Source: UBA6109 sp964506465 (lineage in GTDB: Bacteria; Desulfobacterota; Syntrophia; Syntrophales; UBA6109). Taken from it: a stretch of DNA of 64,000 bases. This document shows positions 1 to 8,775 of the stretch, piece by piece. Under the pieces are notes generated by a model. It was not told where the DNA came from. It did not search any database and saw nothing but the letters and a program-made list of their open reading frames with translations. How positions within the stretch are numbered: position 1 is the stretch's first letter; every line of letters begins with the position of its first letter. Both the position numbers and the translations under genes were made by a program. The stretch lies in the NCBI GenBank assembly GCA_964506465.1, contig CAZDLM010000003.1, positions 1 to 64,000 of the forward strand. Reading direction: 5' to 3'.

Positions 1-82
<82 letters not shown>

Positions 83-104
83 TGGAAGTGCATAGAGTTG
101 CGAT

Positions 105-199
105 GGCCGGGCCCCGTGCAACGGAGGATTGCAAACCCCGTCAGGTCCGGAAGGAAGCAGCGGTAGCAAGTTCCGATGTGTGCCGCGGGTAACCCGGCT
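105..199 (+). ncRNA. ffs: Signal recognition particle RNA, small bacterial (4.5S) type
   Basis: Contains the conserved SRP RNA core GTCAGGTCCGGAAGGAAGCA at 140-159, the Ffh-binding internal loops and tip. The ends pair (GCCGGG at 106-111 with CCCGGC at 193-198). About 95 nt fits the small, Alu-less form. It binds Ffh to target membrane proteins co-translationally. It lies between tRNA-Ser and dnaX. Confidence 0.92.
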
Positions 200-260
200 G
201 TCACCTCTATGTCCCTCCGCAGTGATGCGGTCCCGAATCGCCTTTTCACTTCAGTGGATT

Positions 261-1949
261 ATGCCGGAAGATTATCTTGTATTGGCCCGCAAATGGCGGC
301 CGCAGGTCTTTGAGGACGTCGTCGGCCAGGAGTCCGTGGTCCGGACGCTCCAAAATGCCGTCGACCAGGGGCGGATTGCGCACGCCTATCTCTTCTGCGG
401 TCCGCGGGGCGTAGGGAAGACCTCCATCGCCCGGATTCTGGCCAAGTCGCTGAACTGCGAAAAGGGTCCCACCTCCCAGCCTTGCCAGGTCTGCACGTGC
501 TGTCGGGAGATTACGGAGGGCGTCTCCCTCGACGTCCAGGAGATCGACGGCGCCTCCAACCGCGGCATCGACGAGGTCCGTGAGCTCCGTGAAAACGTCA
601 AATTTTCCCCGCTGTCCGGCCGCTACAAGATCTACATCATCGACGAAGTCCACATGCTGACGCGGGAGGCCTTCAACGCCCTGCTCAAGACCCTCGAAGA
701 GCCGCCCCGGCACGTCGTTTTTGTCTTCGCCACGACGGAAACGCACAAGGTGCCCGCCACCATCGTTTCCCGCTGCCAGCGTTTCGAGTTCCGCCGGATC
801 CCCGGCGGAAAGATCGCGGAGAGCCTGGCGCGAATCGCCGCGAAGGAAGGGATCCGCATCAGCGCCGAAGGCCTGAGATGGATCTCCGATGCGGGCGATG
901 GAAGCCTGCGGGACGCCGAAAGCATTTTCGATCAGGTCATCTCCTATGCGGGAACGGAAGTTGCCGATTCCGACGTCGGCGAATTGCTCGGCCGCACGAA
1001 CCGGCGTTTCCTGCTGCAGCTTGCGGAGGCGGTCCTGCAACACGATGCCGGCGCGTGCCTGAGGGTTCTTGGCGACGCCTATGACGCGGGACTGGATATG
1101 AAATATCTTCATCAGATCCTGCTTTCCTTCTTCCGCAACCTCCTCCTCCTGAAGATCTCCACTGCGGCGCAGGCGCTGGTCGAGGGTTCCGCGGAGGAAC
1201 TCAATGAGATGCGCCGCTTGACGGAAAAGTCCAGCCGGGAGACGCTGCAGAAGCTGCTCGACATGATGATGGCTGAGGAAGATGCCGTCCGCAGGACGCA
1301 GGAGCCGCGGATTCTCCTGGAGGCGCTCCTCGTCCGCATGGCCTATGTCGAACCGATGGCCCCGTTCGAAGAGGTCCTCGCCCGGATGGAGGATCTGGAG
1401 AAGAGACTGGCGGGGGGGGTGGCGGAAGAGCCGGCGCCGTACGCGGGCAGGCCGTCGGCGCCCCCGCGCCGCGCGGAGACGGCGGGAGCGGGAGCATCCG
1501 CGGCGGCTTCCGGGACGGCGGACCGGGAGGAAATCGCGCCGGACACGGACCCGGAGGCGCGATGGCTTGCGTTCAAGGATTTTCTGAAAAAGCAGAGCTT
1601 CCCCCTCTGGTCGAAGATCGAACAGGGAAAGCTGCTCCTCTGCGAGGAGGGCCGGCTGAGAATCGGATTCCCCAAGGGGTTCCTCTACGACGATGTCAGC
1701 GGGAAGGACGCCACGGACCGCCTGACCGAGATCGCCGGGACAGTCTTCGGGCGAAAGACGCAGGTCCTGATCGAGATGCTGCCCGCCGATGCCGAAACGC
1801 AGCATTCCGCGCCGCAGGCCAACGGCAATTCGAGAAACCACAGAAACAGCGAGGTGCGGCGCGAGGCCCTCAGCCAGCCCCTCCTCCAGAAGATCCTGGA
1901 TGTCTTCGACGGCGCGGAAGTCAAGGAAGTGATCCCCCGGTCTTCCTGA
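261..1949 (+). CDS. dnaX: DNA polymerase III subunits gamma/tau
   Basis: Clamp-loader ATPase of the replicative polymerase, 562 aa. Walker A GPRGVGKTS is near residue 45, followed by a Cys4 zinc module (CEKGP..CQVCTCC), Walker B/DEVH (IIDEVHML) and the sensor region. An Ala/Pro/Arg-rich linker leads to a C-terminal tau-like domain. I start at ATG 261 (MPEDYLVLARKWRP), where family similarity begins. The frame is open upstream to 129 but there it overlaps the SRP RNA. No strong Shine-Dalgarno is visible at 261. It heads the dnaX-ebfC-recR cluster. Confidence 0.95.
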   Translation: MPEDYLVLARKWRPQVFEDVVGQESVVRTLQNAVDQGRIAHAYLFCGPRGVGKTSIARILAKSLNCEKGPTSQPCQVCTCCREITEGVSLDVQEIDGASNRGIDEVRELRENVKFSPLSGRYKIYIIDEVHMLTREAFNALLKTLEEPPRHVVFVFATTETHKVPATIVSRCQRFEFRRIPGGKIAESLARIAAKEGIRISAEGLRWISDAGDGSLRDAESIFDQVISYAGTEVADSDVGELLGRTNRRFLLQLAEAVLQHDAGACLRVLGDAYDAGLDMKYLHQILLSFFRNLLLLKISTAAQALVEGSAEELNEMRRLTEKSSRETLQKLLDMMMAEEDAVRRTQEPRILLEALLVRMAYVEPMAPFEEVLARMEDLEKRLAGGVAEEPAPYAGRPSAPPRRAETAGAGASAAASGTADREEIAPDTDPEARWLAFKDFLKKQSFPLWSKIEQGKLLLCEEGRLRIGFPKGFLYDDVSGKDATDRLTEIAGTVFGRKTQVLIEMLPADAETQHSAPQANGNSRNHRNSEVRREALSQPLLQKILDVFDGAEVKEVIPRSS

Positions 1950-2015
1950 TCGCCGCGGCCGCCGGAGCGGCTTGCGGGGTTGAACGGAATTTCATCGTAC
2001 GGAGGTAAGAAAACG

Positions 2016-2330
2016 GTGGCGCAGAATTTTGGAAATATCATGAAGCAGGCAAAACAGTTGCAGGAGAGGATGGCCCGTCTCCAGGAGGAACTGGGAACGC
2101 GGACGGTGGAAGCGTCGTCGGGGGGCGGCATGGTCTCCGTCGTCGTCAACGGCAAGAGCGAGGTCATTTCCCTGAAGATCGAACCCGAGGTGCTCGGCGG
2201 CGGCGACGCCGAGATGCTGCAGGATCTGATCCTGGCGGCCGTCAACGAGGGAATCCGCAAGGCGCAGGCCATGGTTTCCTCGGAGATGGCCAAGCTCACC
2301 GGCGGCCTGAGCATTCCGGGGATGATGTAG
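2016..2330 (+). CDS. ebfC: YbaB/EbfC family nucleoid-associated protein
   Basis: Small DNA-binding dimer of about 104 aa, of the family usually encoded between dnaX and recR. The N-terminal helix is rich in Lys/Gln (NIMKQAKQLQERMARLQEEL); a VEASSGGGMVSVVVNGK strand region and a C-terminal helical segment follow. I choose GTG 2016 because GGAGG at 2001-2005 is correctly spaced. An in-frame TTG at 1980 lies upstream of that site. Confidence 0.9.
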   Translation: MAQNFGNIMKQAKQLQERMARLQEELGTRTVEASSGGGMVSVVVNGKSEVISLKIEPEVLGGGDAEMLQDLILAAVNEGIRKAQAMVSSEMAKLTGGLSIPGMM

Positions 2331-2341
2331 GGGATGCGCAG

Positions 2342-2944
2342 ATGAAGAACGGCTACGCCCTTCCGATTCAACGTCTGATTCAGGAACTCGGACGGCTTCC
2401 GGGCATCGGAGAGAAGACGGCGACGAGATTGGCCATGTTCCTCCTGCGCTGCCCGGAGGAGGACGCCCTGCGCCTTGCCGAGAGCGTGGTGGAGGTCAAA
2501 CGCAAGATACGTTTCTGTACGACCTGCTTTCACCTTTCCGAAGGCGATCTCTGCGAAATCTGCCGAAATCCCTCACGCGATCGCGGGATCGTCTGCGTCG
2601 TCGAGGATCCTGATTCTTTGTTCGCCATCGAAGAAAGCGGCACGTACCGGGGGCTCTACCACGTCCTCCACGGCGTTCTCGCCCCGCTGGACGGCGTCGG
2701 GCCGGAAGATCTGAAGATCCGCGAACTCCTGGAACGCGTGGATCAGGGAACGATCCAGGAAATCATTCTGGCGACGAATCCGACCGTCCAGGGGGAATCC
2801 ACGGCGCTCCTGATCATGAAGATGCTGGGGGAGCGCACGGTCCGCGTGACGAGGATTGCCCAGGGGATGCCCGTAGGCGGCGACCTCAAGTACACGGACC
2901 GGATGACTCTCGCCAAATCCATTGAATGCCGCCGCTGCATGTAA
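2342..2944 (+). CDS. recR: Recombination mediator protein RecR
   Basis: 200 aa, the usual RecR length. It has the N-terminal helix-hairpin-helix (LGRLPGIGEKTATRLA), the Cys4 zinc finger (CTTCFHLSEGDLCEIC) and a Toprim segment (VVEDPDSLFAIEESG). Works with RecF/RecO to load RecA on gapped DNA. It starts 11 nt after ebfC stops, so it is in the same operon. Confidence 0.95.
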   Translation: MKNGYALPIQRLIQELGRLPGIGEKTATRLAMFLLRCPEEDALRLAESVVEVKRKIRFCTTCFHLSEGDLCEICRNPSRDRGIVCVVEDPDSLFAIEESGTYRGLYHVLHGVLAPLDGVGPEDLKIRELLERVDQGTIQEIILATNPTVQGESTALLIMKMLGERTVRVTRIAQGMPVGGDLKYTDRMTLAKSIECRRCM

Positions 2945-3108
2945 TTCCTGCCCGCCCCGCCTGCAGTCTCGCGCGAACCGAATTATCGGAAATGCCCATC
3001 CATGCTCGGTTTCCTCCGGGCGGCGGCGCAATCGGTGCGCGGAGCTTTACGAAATCGGCGGCAGGGGCCGCACTATAAACAAAATATATGCGGACATAAA
3101 AAATTCTA

Positions 3109-3136
3109 TTGACAGAGGATAGCAGTTGATATAAGA
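3109..3136 (+). promoter_or_regulatory. Candidate sigma70 promoter for the por operon
   Basis: A perfect TTGACA (3109-3114) is followed by TATAAG (3130-3135) or ATAAGA. The spacing is only 15-16 bp, so this is a candidate. It would give a leader of about 215 nt before porG. The rest of the 2945-3357 intergenic stretch shows no convincing gene. Confidence 0.35.
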
Positions 3137-3151
3137 AGCCCGTGGCGTCAA

Positions 3152-3176
3152 GGGGGCTTCGCCCCACCGCCGGTGG
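3152..3176 (+). other. Two overlapping hairpins in the por leader
   Basis: GGGGC-TTC-GCCCC (3153-3165) and CCACC-GCC-GGTGG (3164-3176) share the bases at 3164-3165, so in full form they exclude each other. No U-run follows, so neither is an intrinsic terminator. Function unknown. Confidence 0.35.
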
Positions 3177-3357
3177 CATCTGGCGATTCAATATCCTTAC
3201 GCTACATCGATTTCCTCTTCATAGATTGGATCAACGGTGGGAAGAATTCCGTGGTCAGTCCGCACAAAGCATCGACGAACAGGTCAGAGGCAGACGTTCG
3301 TTCGTGCGGCTGTATCTGTCCGGAAGAGGCATCAATCCTAATTGGGAGATAAATAGC

Positions 3358-3909
3358 ATGATCGAAATTAGATGGCATGGCAGGGGCGGTCAAGGTGCTG
3401 TCACATCGGTGGAATTGCTCGCCTTGGCTGCTATCGGGGAGGGAAGGTTCGCCCAGGGATTTCCGAGTTTCGGCCCCGAGCGGAGAGGCGCTCCCGTGGC
3501 GGCGTTCAATCGTGTGGCCGAAGAGCGGATCCGGGTGCGATCCGGCGTTTACAACCCGGATGTCGTCGTCGTCCTCGACGAGTCGCTGGTGGGCCTGGTG
3601 AACGTAGCCGAAGGCTTGAAGCCGGACGGAGTGCTGATCGTCAATACGACGAAGTCGGCAAAGGAAATTCGGGATATTGTGAAGTTCGCCGGCCGCATTG
3701 CAATCGTCGATGCCACGGGGATCGCGTGGAAAGAATTGGGGGTTCCGATCACGAATACCACGATGTTGGGGGCGTTGGTGGGAGTGACGAAGGTGGTGAA
3801 ATTCGATTCGTTGAAGGGACCCATCGATCATCGGTTCGGCAGGATCGCGGCGAAGAACTTCGCGGCCGCCAAAAGCGCCCATGATCAGGTGAAAATCTAC
3901 AATACATAA
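3358..3909 (+). CDS. porG: 2-oxoacid:ferredoxin oxidoreductase, gamma subunit (pyruvate type likely)
   Basis: 183 aa, one full gamma domain. It starts with the family hallmark IEIRWHGRGGQGAVTS and has the GFPSFGPERRGAPVAAF motif. ATG 3358 follows GGGAG at 3344-3348. The gamma subunit takes part in CoA binding at the alpha/beta active site. The order gamma-delta-alpha-beta is that of four-subunit pyruvate:ferredoxin oxidoreductases. Pyruvate is inferred from this order; 2-oxoisovalerate cannot be excluded. Confidence 0.9.
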   Translation: MIEIRWHGRGGQGAVTSVELLALAAIGEGRFAQGFPSFGPERRGAPVAAFNRVAEERIRVRSGVYNPDVVVVLDESLVGLVNVAEGLKPDGVLIVNTTKSAKEIRDIVKFAGRIAIVDATGIAWKELGVPITNTTMLGALVGVTKVVKFDSLKGPIDHRFGRIAAKNFAAAKSAHDQVKIYNT

Positions 3910-3933
3910 TCGAGACGGGATCGAGGTATCACA

Positions 3934-4227
3934 ATGGCAGAAAAAAAATGGCCAGAAACCTGGCAGGAAGTGAATCCGGGCTGCATGGTGTTTCGTCCGG
4001 GAAGCGCTCGGGACTACCATACCGGAAGCTGGAGAGCGAAGCGACCCATCTACGACAATAAGAAATGCATCAAGTGCGGGGTGTGCTTCATGTTTTGCCC
4101 GGAAGGATGCATTACGGAAGACAAGGACGGGTATTTCACGGCGAATCTGGATTACTGCAAGGGCTGCGGTATTTGCGCCTTTGAATGTTGGCCGGGTGCG
4201 ATCGAAATGGTCAATGAGGAGGGCTGA
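3934..4227 (+). CDS. porD: 2-oxoacid:ferredoxin oxidoreductase, delta subunit (2x[4Fe-4S] ferredoxin)
   Basis: 97 aa. The two [4Fe-4S] motifs are CIKCGVCFMFCPEGC and CKGCGICAFECWPG, in the C-terminal two thirds. An N-terminal arm (SWRAKRPIYDNKKC) typical of the family precedes them. It carries electrons from the TPP/[4Fe-4S] centre of the beta subunit to free ferredoxin. It sits 24 nt after porG and 5 nt before porA. Confidence 0.93.
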   Translation: MAEKKWPETWQEVNPGCMVFRPGSARDYHTGSWRAKRPIYDNKKCIKCGVCFMFCPEGCITEDKDGYFTANLDYCKGCGICAFECWPGAIEMVNEEG

Positions 4228-4232
4228 GAATA

Positions 4233-5408
4233 ATGGGTAAACGAATCGGTATGGAAATCGCTCTTGCCGCGGCCGAGGCGGCGGCATTGTGCAGACCGGA
4301 CGTGATTGCGGCCTATCCCATTACACCCAACACGCACATTCCGGAGCATCTGTCGGACATCGTGGCCGAGGGAAGGCTCGACGCCGAGTTCATCTGCGTG
4401 GAGTCCGAGCATTCCGCCATCAGCGCCTGCTGCGGCGCTTCCGGCGCCGGCGCGCGAACGTACACCGCCACGAGTTCTCAGGGCCTTTTGTTCATGCAGG
4501 AGGTGCTTCCCATCGTTTCGGCCATGAGGCTGCCGGTGATCATGGCGATCGGGAATCGTGCGGTGTCCGGCCCCATCAACATCTGGAACGACCACAGCGA
4601 CATCATGTACCAGCGCGACACCGGCTGGGTGTCCCTGTTTGCGGCCAACGGCCAGGAAACGGTGGACATGATGATTCAGGCCTTCAAAATCGGCGAACAC
4701 CGGGACGTCATGCTGCCGGTCAACATCAACCTTGACGGCTTCCAGCTCACCCACGTCGTGGAACCGATCCTCATGCCCGATCAGGAGGAGGTGGACCGCT
4801 TCCTGCCGCCCTATAAGCCCCTCGCTCAGTTGCATCCGGACAAACCGATGTCCATGGGGGCGCTGGGCCTTCCGGAGATCTTCACCGAAGCGATGCGTTC
4901 CAAAGAAGATGCGATCCTCCGATCCAAGAAGGTCATCCTCGACGTCTGGAAGGAATGGGAACAGCAGTTCGGCCGCAAGTATGAGCCCGTCGAGTCCTAC
5001 AAGACGGAGGGCGCGGAAACCCTGCTGCTGACCATGGGTTCCATGGGCGAGACGGCGGAGATCGCCGTCGACGAAATGCGCAAGGACGGGATCCCGGTGG
5101 GTCTCGTGAAACTCAAGTTGTGGCGGCCTTTCCCCTTCGAAGAGCTGCGGAAGGCGGTGAAAGGGGCGAAGTCCCTGGCCGTCATGGATCGCGCGCTTTC
5201 CTGCGGCGGTCCCGGCGGCCCCGTGTTCGCCGAAATCCGGTCGGCCCTGTACGATGCGCCGAAGAAACCCAAGACGCTGAACTTCATCATCGGCTTGGGC
5301 GGGCGCGACGTGACGGTGATGGATTTCGTCGAAATGGCGAAGAAAACAGCCTCGGCGAAGAAACTGAACCCCGAGGACGCCTATGAACTTTATGGAGTAA
5401 GGGAATGA
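4233..5408 (+). CDS. porA: 2-oxoacid:ferredoxin oxidoreductase, alpha subunit
   Basis: 391 aa, usual length for the separate alpha subunit. It has the pyrimidine-binding YPITPNTHIPEHL motif near residue 28 and the ESEHSAISACCGASGAGAR segment. The C-terminal transketolase-like half has LRKAVKGAKSLAVMDR. Binds the pyrimidine part of TPP with porB. Its stop overlaps the porB start (ATGA), so the two are translationally coupled. Confidence 0.93.
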   Translation: MGKRIGMEIALAAAEAAALCRPDVIAAYPITPNTHIPEHLSDIVAEGRLDAEFICVESEHSAISACCGASGAGARTYTATSSQGLLFMQEVLPIVSAMRLPVIMAIGNRAVSGPINIWNDHSDIMYQRDTGWVSLFAANGQETVDMMIQAFKIGEHRDVMLPVNINLDGFQLTHVVEPILMPDQEEVDRFLPPYKPLAQLHPDKPMSMGALGLPEIFTEAMRSKEDAILRSKKVILDVWKEWEQQFGRKYEPVESYKTEGAETLLLTMGSMGETAEIAVDEMRKDGIPVGLVKLKLWRPFPFEELRKAVKGAKSLAVMDRALSCGGPGGPVFAEIRSALYDAPKKPKTLNFIIGLGGRDVTVMDFVEMAKKTASAKKLNPEDAYELYGVRE

Positions 5409-6394
5409 GCACTGCAAATCCTGAAGCCAAAAAACTGTTTGAAAATTTCGATCTCTACGCCCCGAAACTGATCGAGAAGATGGAGTACTTCAGCCCCGGT
5501 CACCGCGCGTGCCAGGGCTGCGGAGAGGCGCTGGCGATCCGCATGATGTGCAAGGCGCTCGGCCGGGACACGGTTATCGCCAATGCCACGGGCTGCATGG
5601 AGGTCATCTCCAGCCTCTATCCGACGACCGCCTGGAACCTGCCCTGGATCCACGTGGCGTTTCCGAATGCCGGAGCGGTGGGGTCGGGCGTCGAGGCGGG
5701 TCTCAAAGCCCTGCGGCGCAAGGGGAAGATCCCCAATCGCTACGTCAAGACGGTGGCCATCGGCGGCGACGGCGGAACCGTGGACATCGGCTTCCAGGCC
5801 CTGTCCGGGGCGATGGAGCGCGGACATGACATGTTGTATGTCTGCTTCGACAACGAGGCGTACATGAACACCGGCATCCAGCGTTCCGGCGCGACGCCCT
5901 TCGGCTCGTCCACGACGACGGCACCCGCCGGCAAGGCGAGCATCGGGAACAAGACCTGGAAGAAGAACGTGGCCGAAATCATGGTGGCGCATAATTTGCC
6001 CTACGTCGCGACCGCCTGCCACAGCTATCCCATCGACTTCATGAACAAGGTGAAGAAGGCCCGCAGCATCAAGGGGCCCGCGTATATCCACTGCCTGGCC
6101 GTATGTCCGACGGGCTGGCGTTCCACTTCCGAGAGCTGCATCAAGATGGGCAGGCTGGCCGTGCAGACGGGCATCTTCCCCCTCTACGAAGTGGAGTACG
6201 GAAAATACAAGATCACCGTGGACCCGCCGGAGAAGCTTCGCCCCGTGTCGGATTACATCAAGCTGCAGGGGCGGTTCCGCCATCTCACGCCGGATCAGAT
6301 CAAGGACATCCAGGCGCGCGTCCTCATGGAGTACAACAAGCTGATGAACAAGGTGAACTGCTCGAAGTCTTGGGACGAGCTGAAGGCCGTCTAA
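5405..6394 (+). CDS. porB: 2-oxoacid:ferredoxin oxidoreductase, beta subunit (TPP binding)
   Basis: 329 aa. The cluster cysteines begin at CQGCGEALA. The TPP/Mg motif is VAIGGDGGTVDIG followed by DNEAYMNTGIQRSGA, as in POR beta subunits, and ATPFGSSTTTAP follows. It completes the porGDAB enzyme, which oxidises a 2-oxoacid to acyl-CoA and CO2 and reduces ferredoxin, or runs in reverse for carbon fixation. The next gene begins 49 nt later on the same strand. Confidence 0.93.
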   Translation: MSTANPEAKKLFENFDLYAPKLIEKMEYFSPGHRACQGCGEALAIRMMCKALGRDTVIANATGCMEVISSLYPTTAWNLPWIHVAFPNAGAVGSGVEAGLKALRRKGKIPNRYVKTVAIGGDGGTVDIGFQALSGAMERGHDMLYVCFDNEAYMNTGIQRSGATPFGSSTTTAPAGKASIGNKTWKKNVAEIMVAHNLPYVATACHSYPIDFMNKVKKARSIKGPAYIHCLAVCPTGWRSTSESCIKMGRLAVQTGIFPLYEVEYGKYKITVDPPEKLRPVSDYIKLQGRFRHLTPDQIKDIQARVLMEYNKLMNKVNCSKSWDELKAV

Positions 6395-6443
6395 AAATTT
6401 TCGCGAAGCGGCACAACAGACTATCGAAAAGGGGTAGCACTCG

Positions 6444-6923
6444 ATGGAAGAGAAGATCAAAAGCATCGTCAAGAAATACGGCTCTGACAAGAGTTACATC
6501 GTCCCCATCCTCCAGGATGTGCAGAAGGAGTTCAACTACCTTCCCAAAGAGGCTCTCGATGCGGTTTGCGCGCAGCTCGATGTTTCCACAAGCCGCGTCT
6601 ATGAAGTGGCGACCTTCTACAAGGCCTTCAGTCTCAAGCCCCGCGGCCGGCATCACCTGATGCTCTGCCTCGGAACGGCCTGCCATGTTCGCGGCGCCTC
6701 GATGATCGACAACCACATCCAGACGACGTTGGGGCTGAAGTCCGGCGAGACCTCGGCGGACATGGAATTCACCTTCGAGACGGTAGGGTGCCTCGGCGCC
6801 TGCGCGCTGGGACCCATCCTGGTGGTGGACGGTGAGTACCACGGCCACATGAACATCGCGAAGACGACGAAAATCCTCAAGAACTTAGGAAAAAAGGTAG
6901 AGGCTGATGATGAGAAAGCTTAA
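6444..6923 (+). CDS. NuoE/HydC-like [2Fe-2S] subunit
   Basis: 159 aa with the thioredoxin-like [2Fe-2S] fold of the 24-kDa complex I subunit. Ligand motifs are CLGTACHVRG and, about 40 residues later, CLGACALGP (C-x4-C...C-x3-C). A helical N-terminal domain (VPILQDVQKEFNYLP) is also typical. It overlaps the next gene by 17 bp, so the pair is coupled. It would shuttle electrons beside the flavin subunit. It lies directly behind porB. Confidence 0.88.
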   Translation: MEEKIKSIVKKYGSDKSYIVPILQDVQKEFNYLPKEALDAVCAQLDVSTSRVYEVATFYKAFSLKPRGRHHLMLCLGTACHVRGASMIDNHIQTTLGLKSGETSADMEFTFETVGCLGACALGPILVVDGEYHGHMNIAKTTKILKNLGKKVEADDEKA

Positions 6924-8763
6924 AACGTTCGACGGAGTCGAAAAACTCAGGAGTGAGCTTCAGAAGGGGCGGGACCCGAAGAAACCCTGCATGACCGTTT
7001 GCGTCGGCACGGGCTGCCTCGCCTACGGGACGCAGAAACTGGTGGACAGCCTCAAGGTCGAACTCGAGAAGCGCAAGCTTCAGGACAAGATCGATCTGCG
7101 GATGTCCGGCTGCCACGGCTTCTGCGAACGCGGGCCCATGATGGTCATCTACCCCCAGAAGATTTTTTACCAGCGCATCGGCCTCAACGATGCGGCCGAG
7201 ATCATCGACAAGACGATTCTCAAAGGTGAGATCATCGACAGGCTTCTCTATGTAGACCCGATGACGAAGGAGAAGATCGTCTACGAGCACGACTGCCCGT
7301 TCTACAAGAAGCAGATGCGTCTCGTCTTCGGCATGAACGGCCAGATCAGCCCCACCAGCATCGACGATTACATCGCGGTCGGCGGCTACAGCGCACTGGT
7401 CAAGGCCCTCCAGAAGATGAAACCGGAGGCCGTCGTCCAGGAAGTGATCAAGGCGAACCTGCGCGGGCGAGGAGGCGGAGGTTTTCCCACCGGCTGGAAA
7501 TGGGATGAGACCCGCAAAGCGGAGGGCGACCCCAAGTATGTCATCTGCAACGCCGACGAGGGCGATCCCGGGGCGTACATGGACCGCAGCCTTCTCGAGG
7601 GCAATCCCCATCTGGTCCTCGAAGGGATGATCATCGGCGCCTACGGGATCGGATCGAGCAACGGCTACATCTACGTCCGCAACGAATATCCGCTGGCCGT
7701 TGAGAACATCACGAAGGCGATCCAGACGGCGCGCGAATACGGCCTCCTGGGCGAGAATATCCTCGGTTCGGGCTATAGCTTCGACGTCAAGATCAACCGC
7801 GGCGGCGGCGCCTTTGTCTGCGGCGAGTCCTCCGCGCTGTTCGCCTCCCTGGAAGGCCGTGCGGGCGAGCCGCGCGTGAAGTACATCCACGCGACGCACA
7901 AAGGCCTCTGGGACAAGCCGACCAACCTCAACAACGTCGAGACCTGGGCCAACGTCCCATTCATCATCAACCGCGGCGCGGATTGGTTCGGGAGCATCGG
8001 CACGGCCGGCAGCAAGGGCACGAAGATCTTCTCGCTCGTCGGCAAGATCAACAACACCGGCCTCGTGGAAGTTCCGATGGGCATGAAGCTCCGCGAGATC
8101 GTCTTCGACATCGGCGGCGGCGTTCCCAACGGCCGGAAGTTCAAGGCCGTCCAGACGGGCGGTCCCTCCGGCGGCTGCATCCCCGAGAAGCATCTGGACA
8201 GCCCGATCGACTTCGACGAACTGACGAAACTCGGCTCCATGATGGGGTCCGGCGGCATGATCGTCATGGACGACCGGAACTGCATGGTCGACGTGGCCCG
8301 CTACTTCCTGTCGTTCCTGGAAATCGAGTCCTGCGGGAAGTGCACCCCCTGCCGTGAAGGCGTGCGCCGGATGAAGGAGATCCTCACCGACATCTGCGAG
8401 GGGCGGGGACAGGAAGGGGACGTCGAGCTGCTGGATTCGCTCGCCAAGGCGATCGTCGACGGCGCCCTGTGCGCCCTCGGAAACAGCGCCCCGAACCCGG
8501 TCATCAGCACCATTCGGTATTTCCGCGACGAGTACGACGCCCACATCCGGCAGAAGAAGTGCCCGGCGGGCGTCTGCAAGAAACTGATCACCTATCGGAT
8601 CGACGCGAAGAAGTGCACCGGTTGCGGCCTCTGCGTGAAGGTGTGCGCGGTCGGCGCGACGAGCGGCGAGCGCAAGAAGCCCCACGCGATCGACGCCGCG
8701 AAGTGCACCAGGTGCGGCGCCTGCATGGAGAGCTGCAAATTCGAAGCGATAATCGTTGAATAA
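6907..8763 (+). CDS. NuoF/HydB-like NAD(H)-binding flavoprotein with extra [2Fe-2S] and 2x[4Fe-4S] domains
   Basis: 618 aa, in order: an N-terminal thioredoxin-like [2Fe-2S] domain (CVGTGCLAYG, MSGCHGFCERGP); the NuoF core with NADH motif GRGGGGFPTGWKW and FMN motif CNADEGDPGAYMDR; the [4Fe-4S] site ESCGKCTPCREG; and two C-terminal clusters (CTGCGLCVKVC, CTRCGACMESC). This is the architecture of HydB-type subunits of bifurcating hydrogenases and related ferredoxin/NAD oxidoreductases. ATG 6907 or 6910 may be the start. Confidence 0.9.
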   Translation: MMRKLKTFDGVEKLRSELQKGRDPKKPCMTVCVGTGCLAYGTQKLVDSLKVELEKRKLQDKIDLRMSGCHGFCERGPMMVIYPQKIFYQRIGLNDAAEIIDKTILKGEIIDRLLYVDPMTKEKIVYEHDCPFYKKQMRLVFGMNGQISPTSIDDYIAVGGYSALVKALQKMKPEAVVQEVIKANLRGRGGGGFPTGWKWDETRKAEGDPKYVICNADEGDPGAYMDRSLLEGNPHLVLEGMIIGAYGIGSSNGYIYVRNEYPLAVENITKAIQTAREYGLLGENILGSGYSFDVKINRGGGAFVCGESSALFASLEGRAGEPRVKYIHATHKGLWDKPTNLNNVETWANVPFIINRGADWFGSIGTAGSKGTKIFSLVGKINNTGLVEVPMGMKLREIVFDIGGGVPNGRKFKAVQTGGPSGGCIPEKHLDSPIDFDELTKLGSMMGSGGMIVMDDRNCMVDVARYFLSFLEIESCGKCTPCREGVRRMKEILTDICEGRGQEGDVELLDSLAKAIVDGALCALGNSAPNPVISTIRYFRDEYDAHIRQKKCPAGVCKKLITYRIDAKKCTGCGLCVKVCAVGATSGERKKPHAIDAAKCTRCGACMESCKFEAIIVE

Positions 8764-8775
8764 GGGATATCAAAA

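Noticed and set aside
1580..1600. Possible programmed frameshift site in dnaX (CTGAAAAAG)
   Set aside because: Only five A in a row, and the tRNA re-pairing after a -1 slip would be poor; no stop and hairpin arrangement like that of E. coli dnaX was seen.
246..1841. A 531-codon open frame on the minus strand opposite dnaX
   Set aside because: Arg/Leu/Asp-rich antisense shadow of a GC-rich gene; dnaX on the plus strand has all family motifs.
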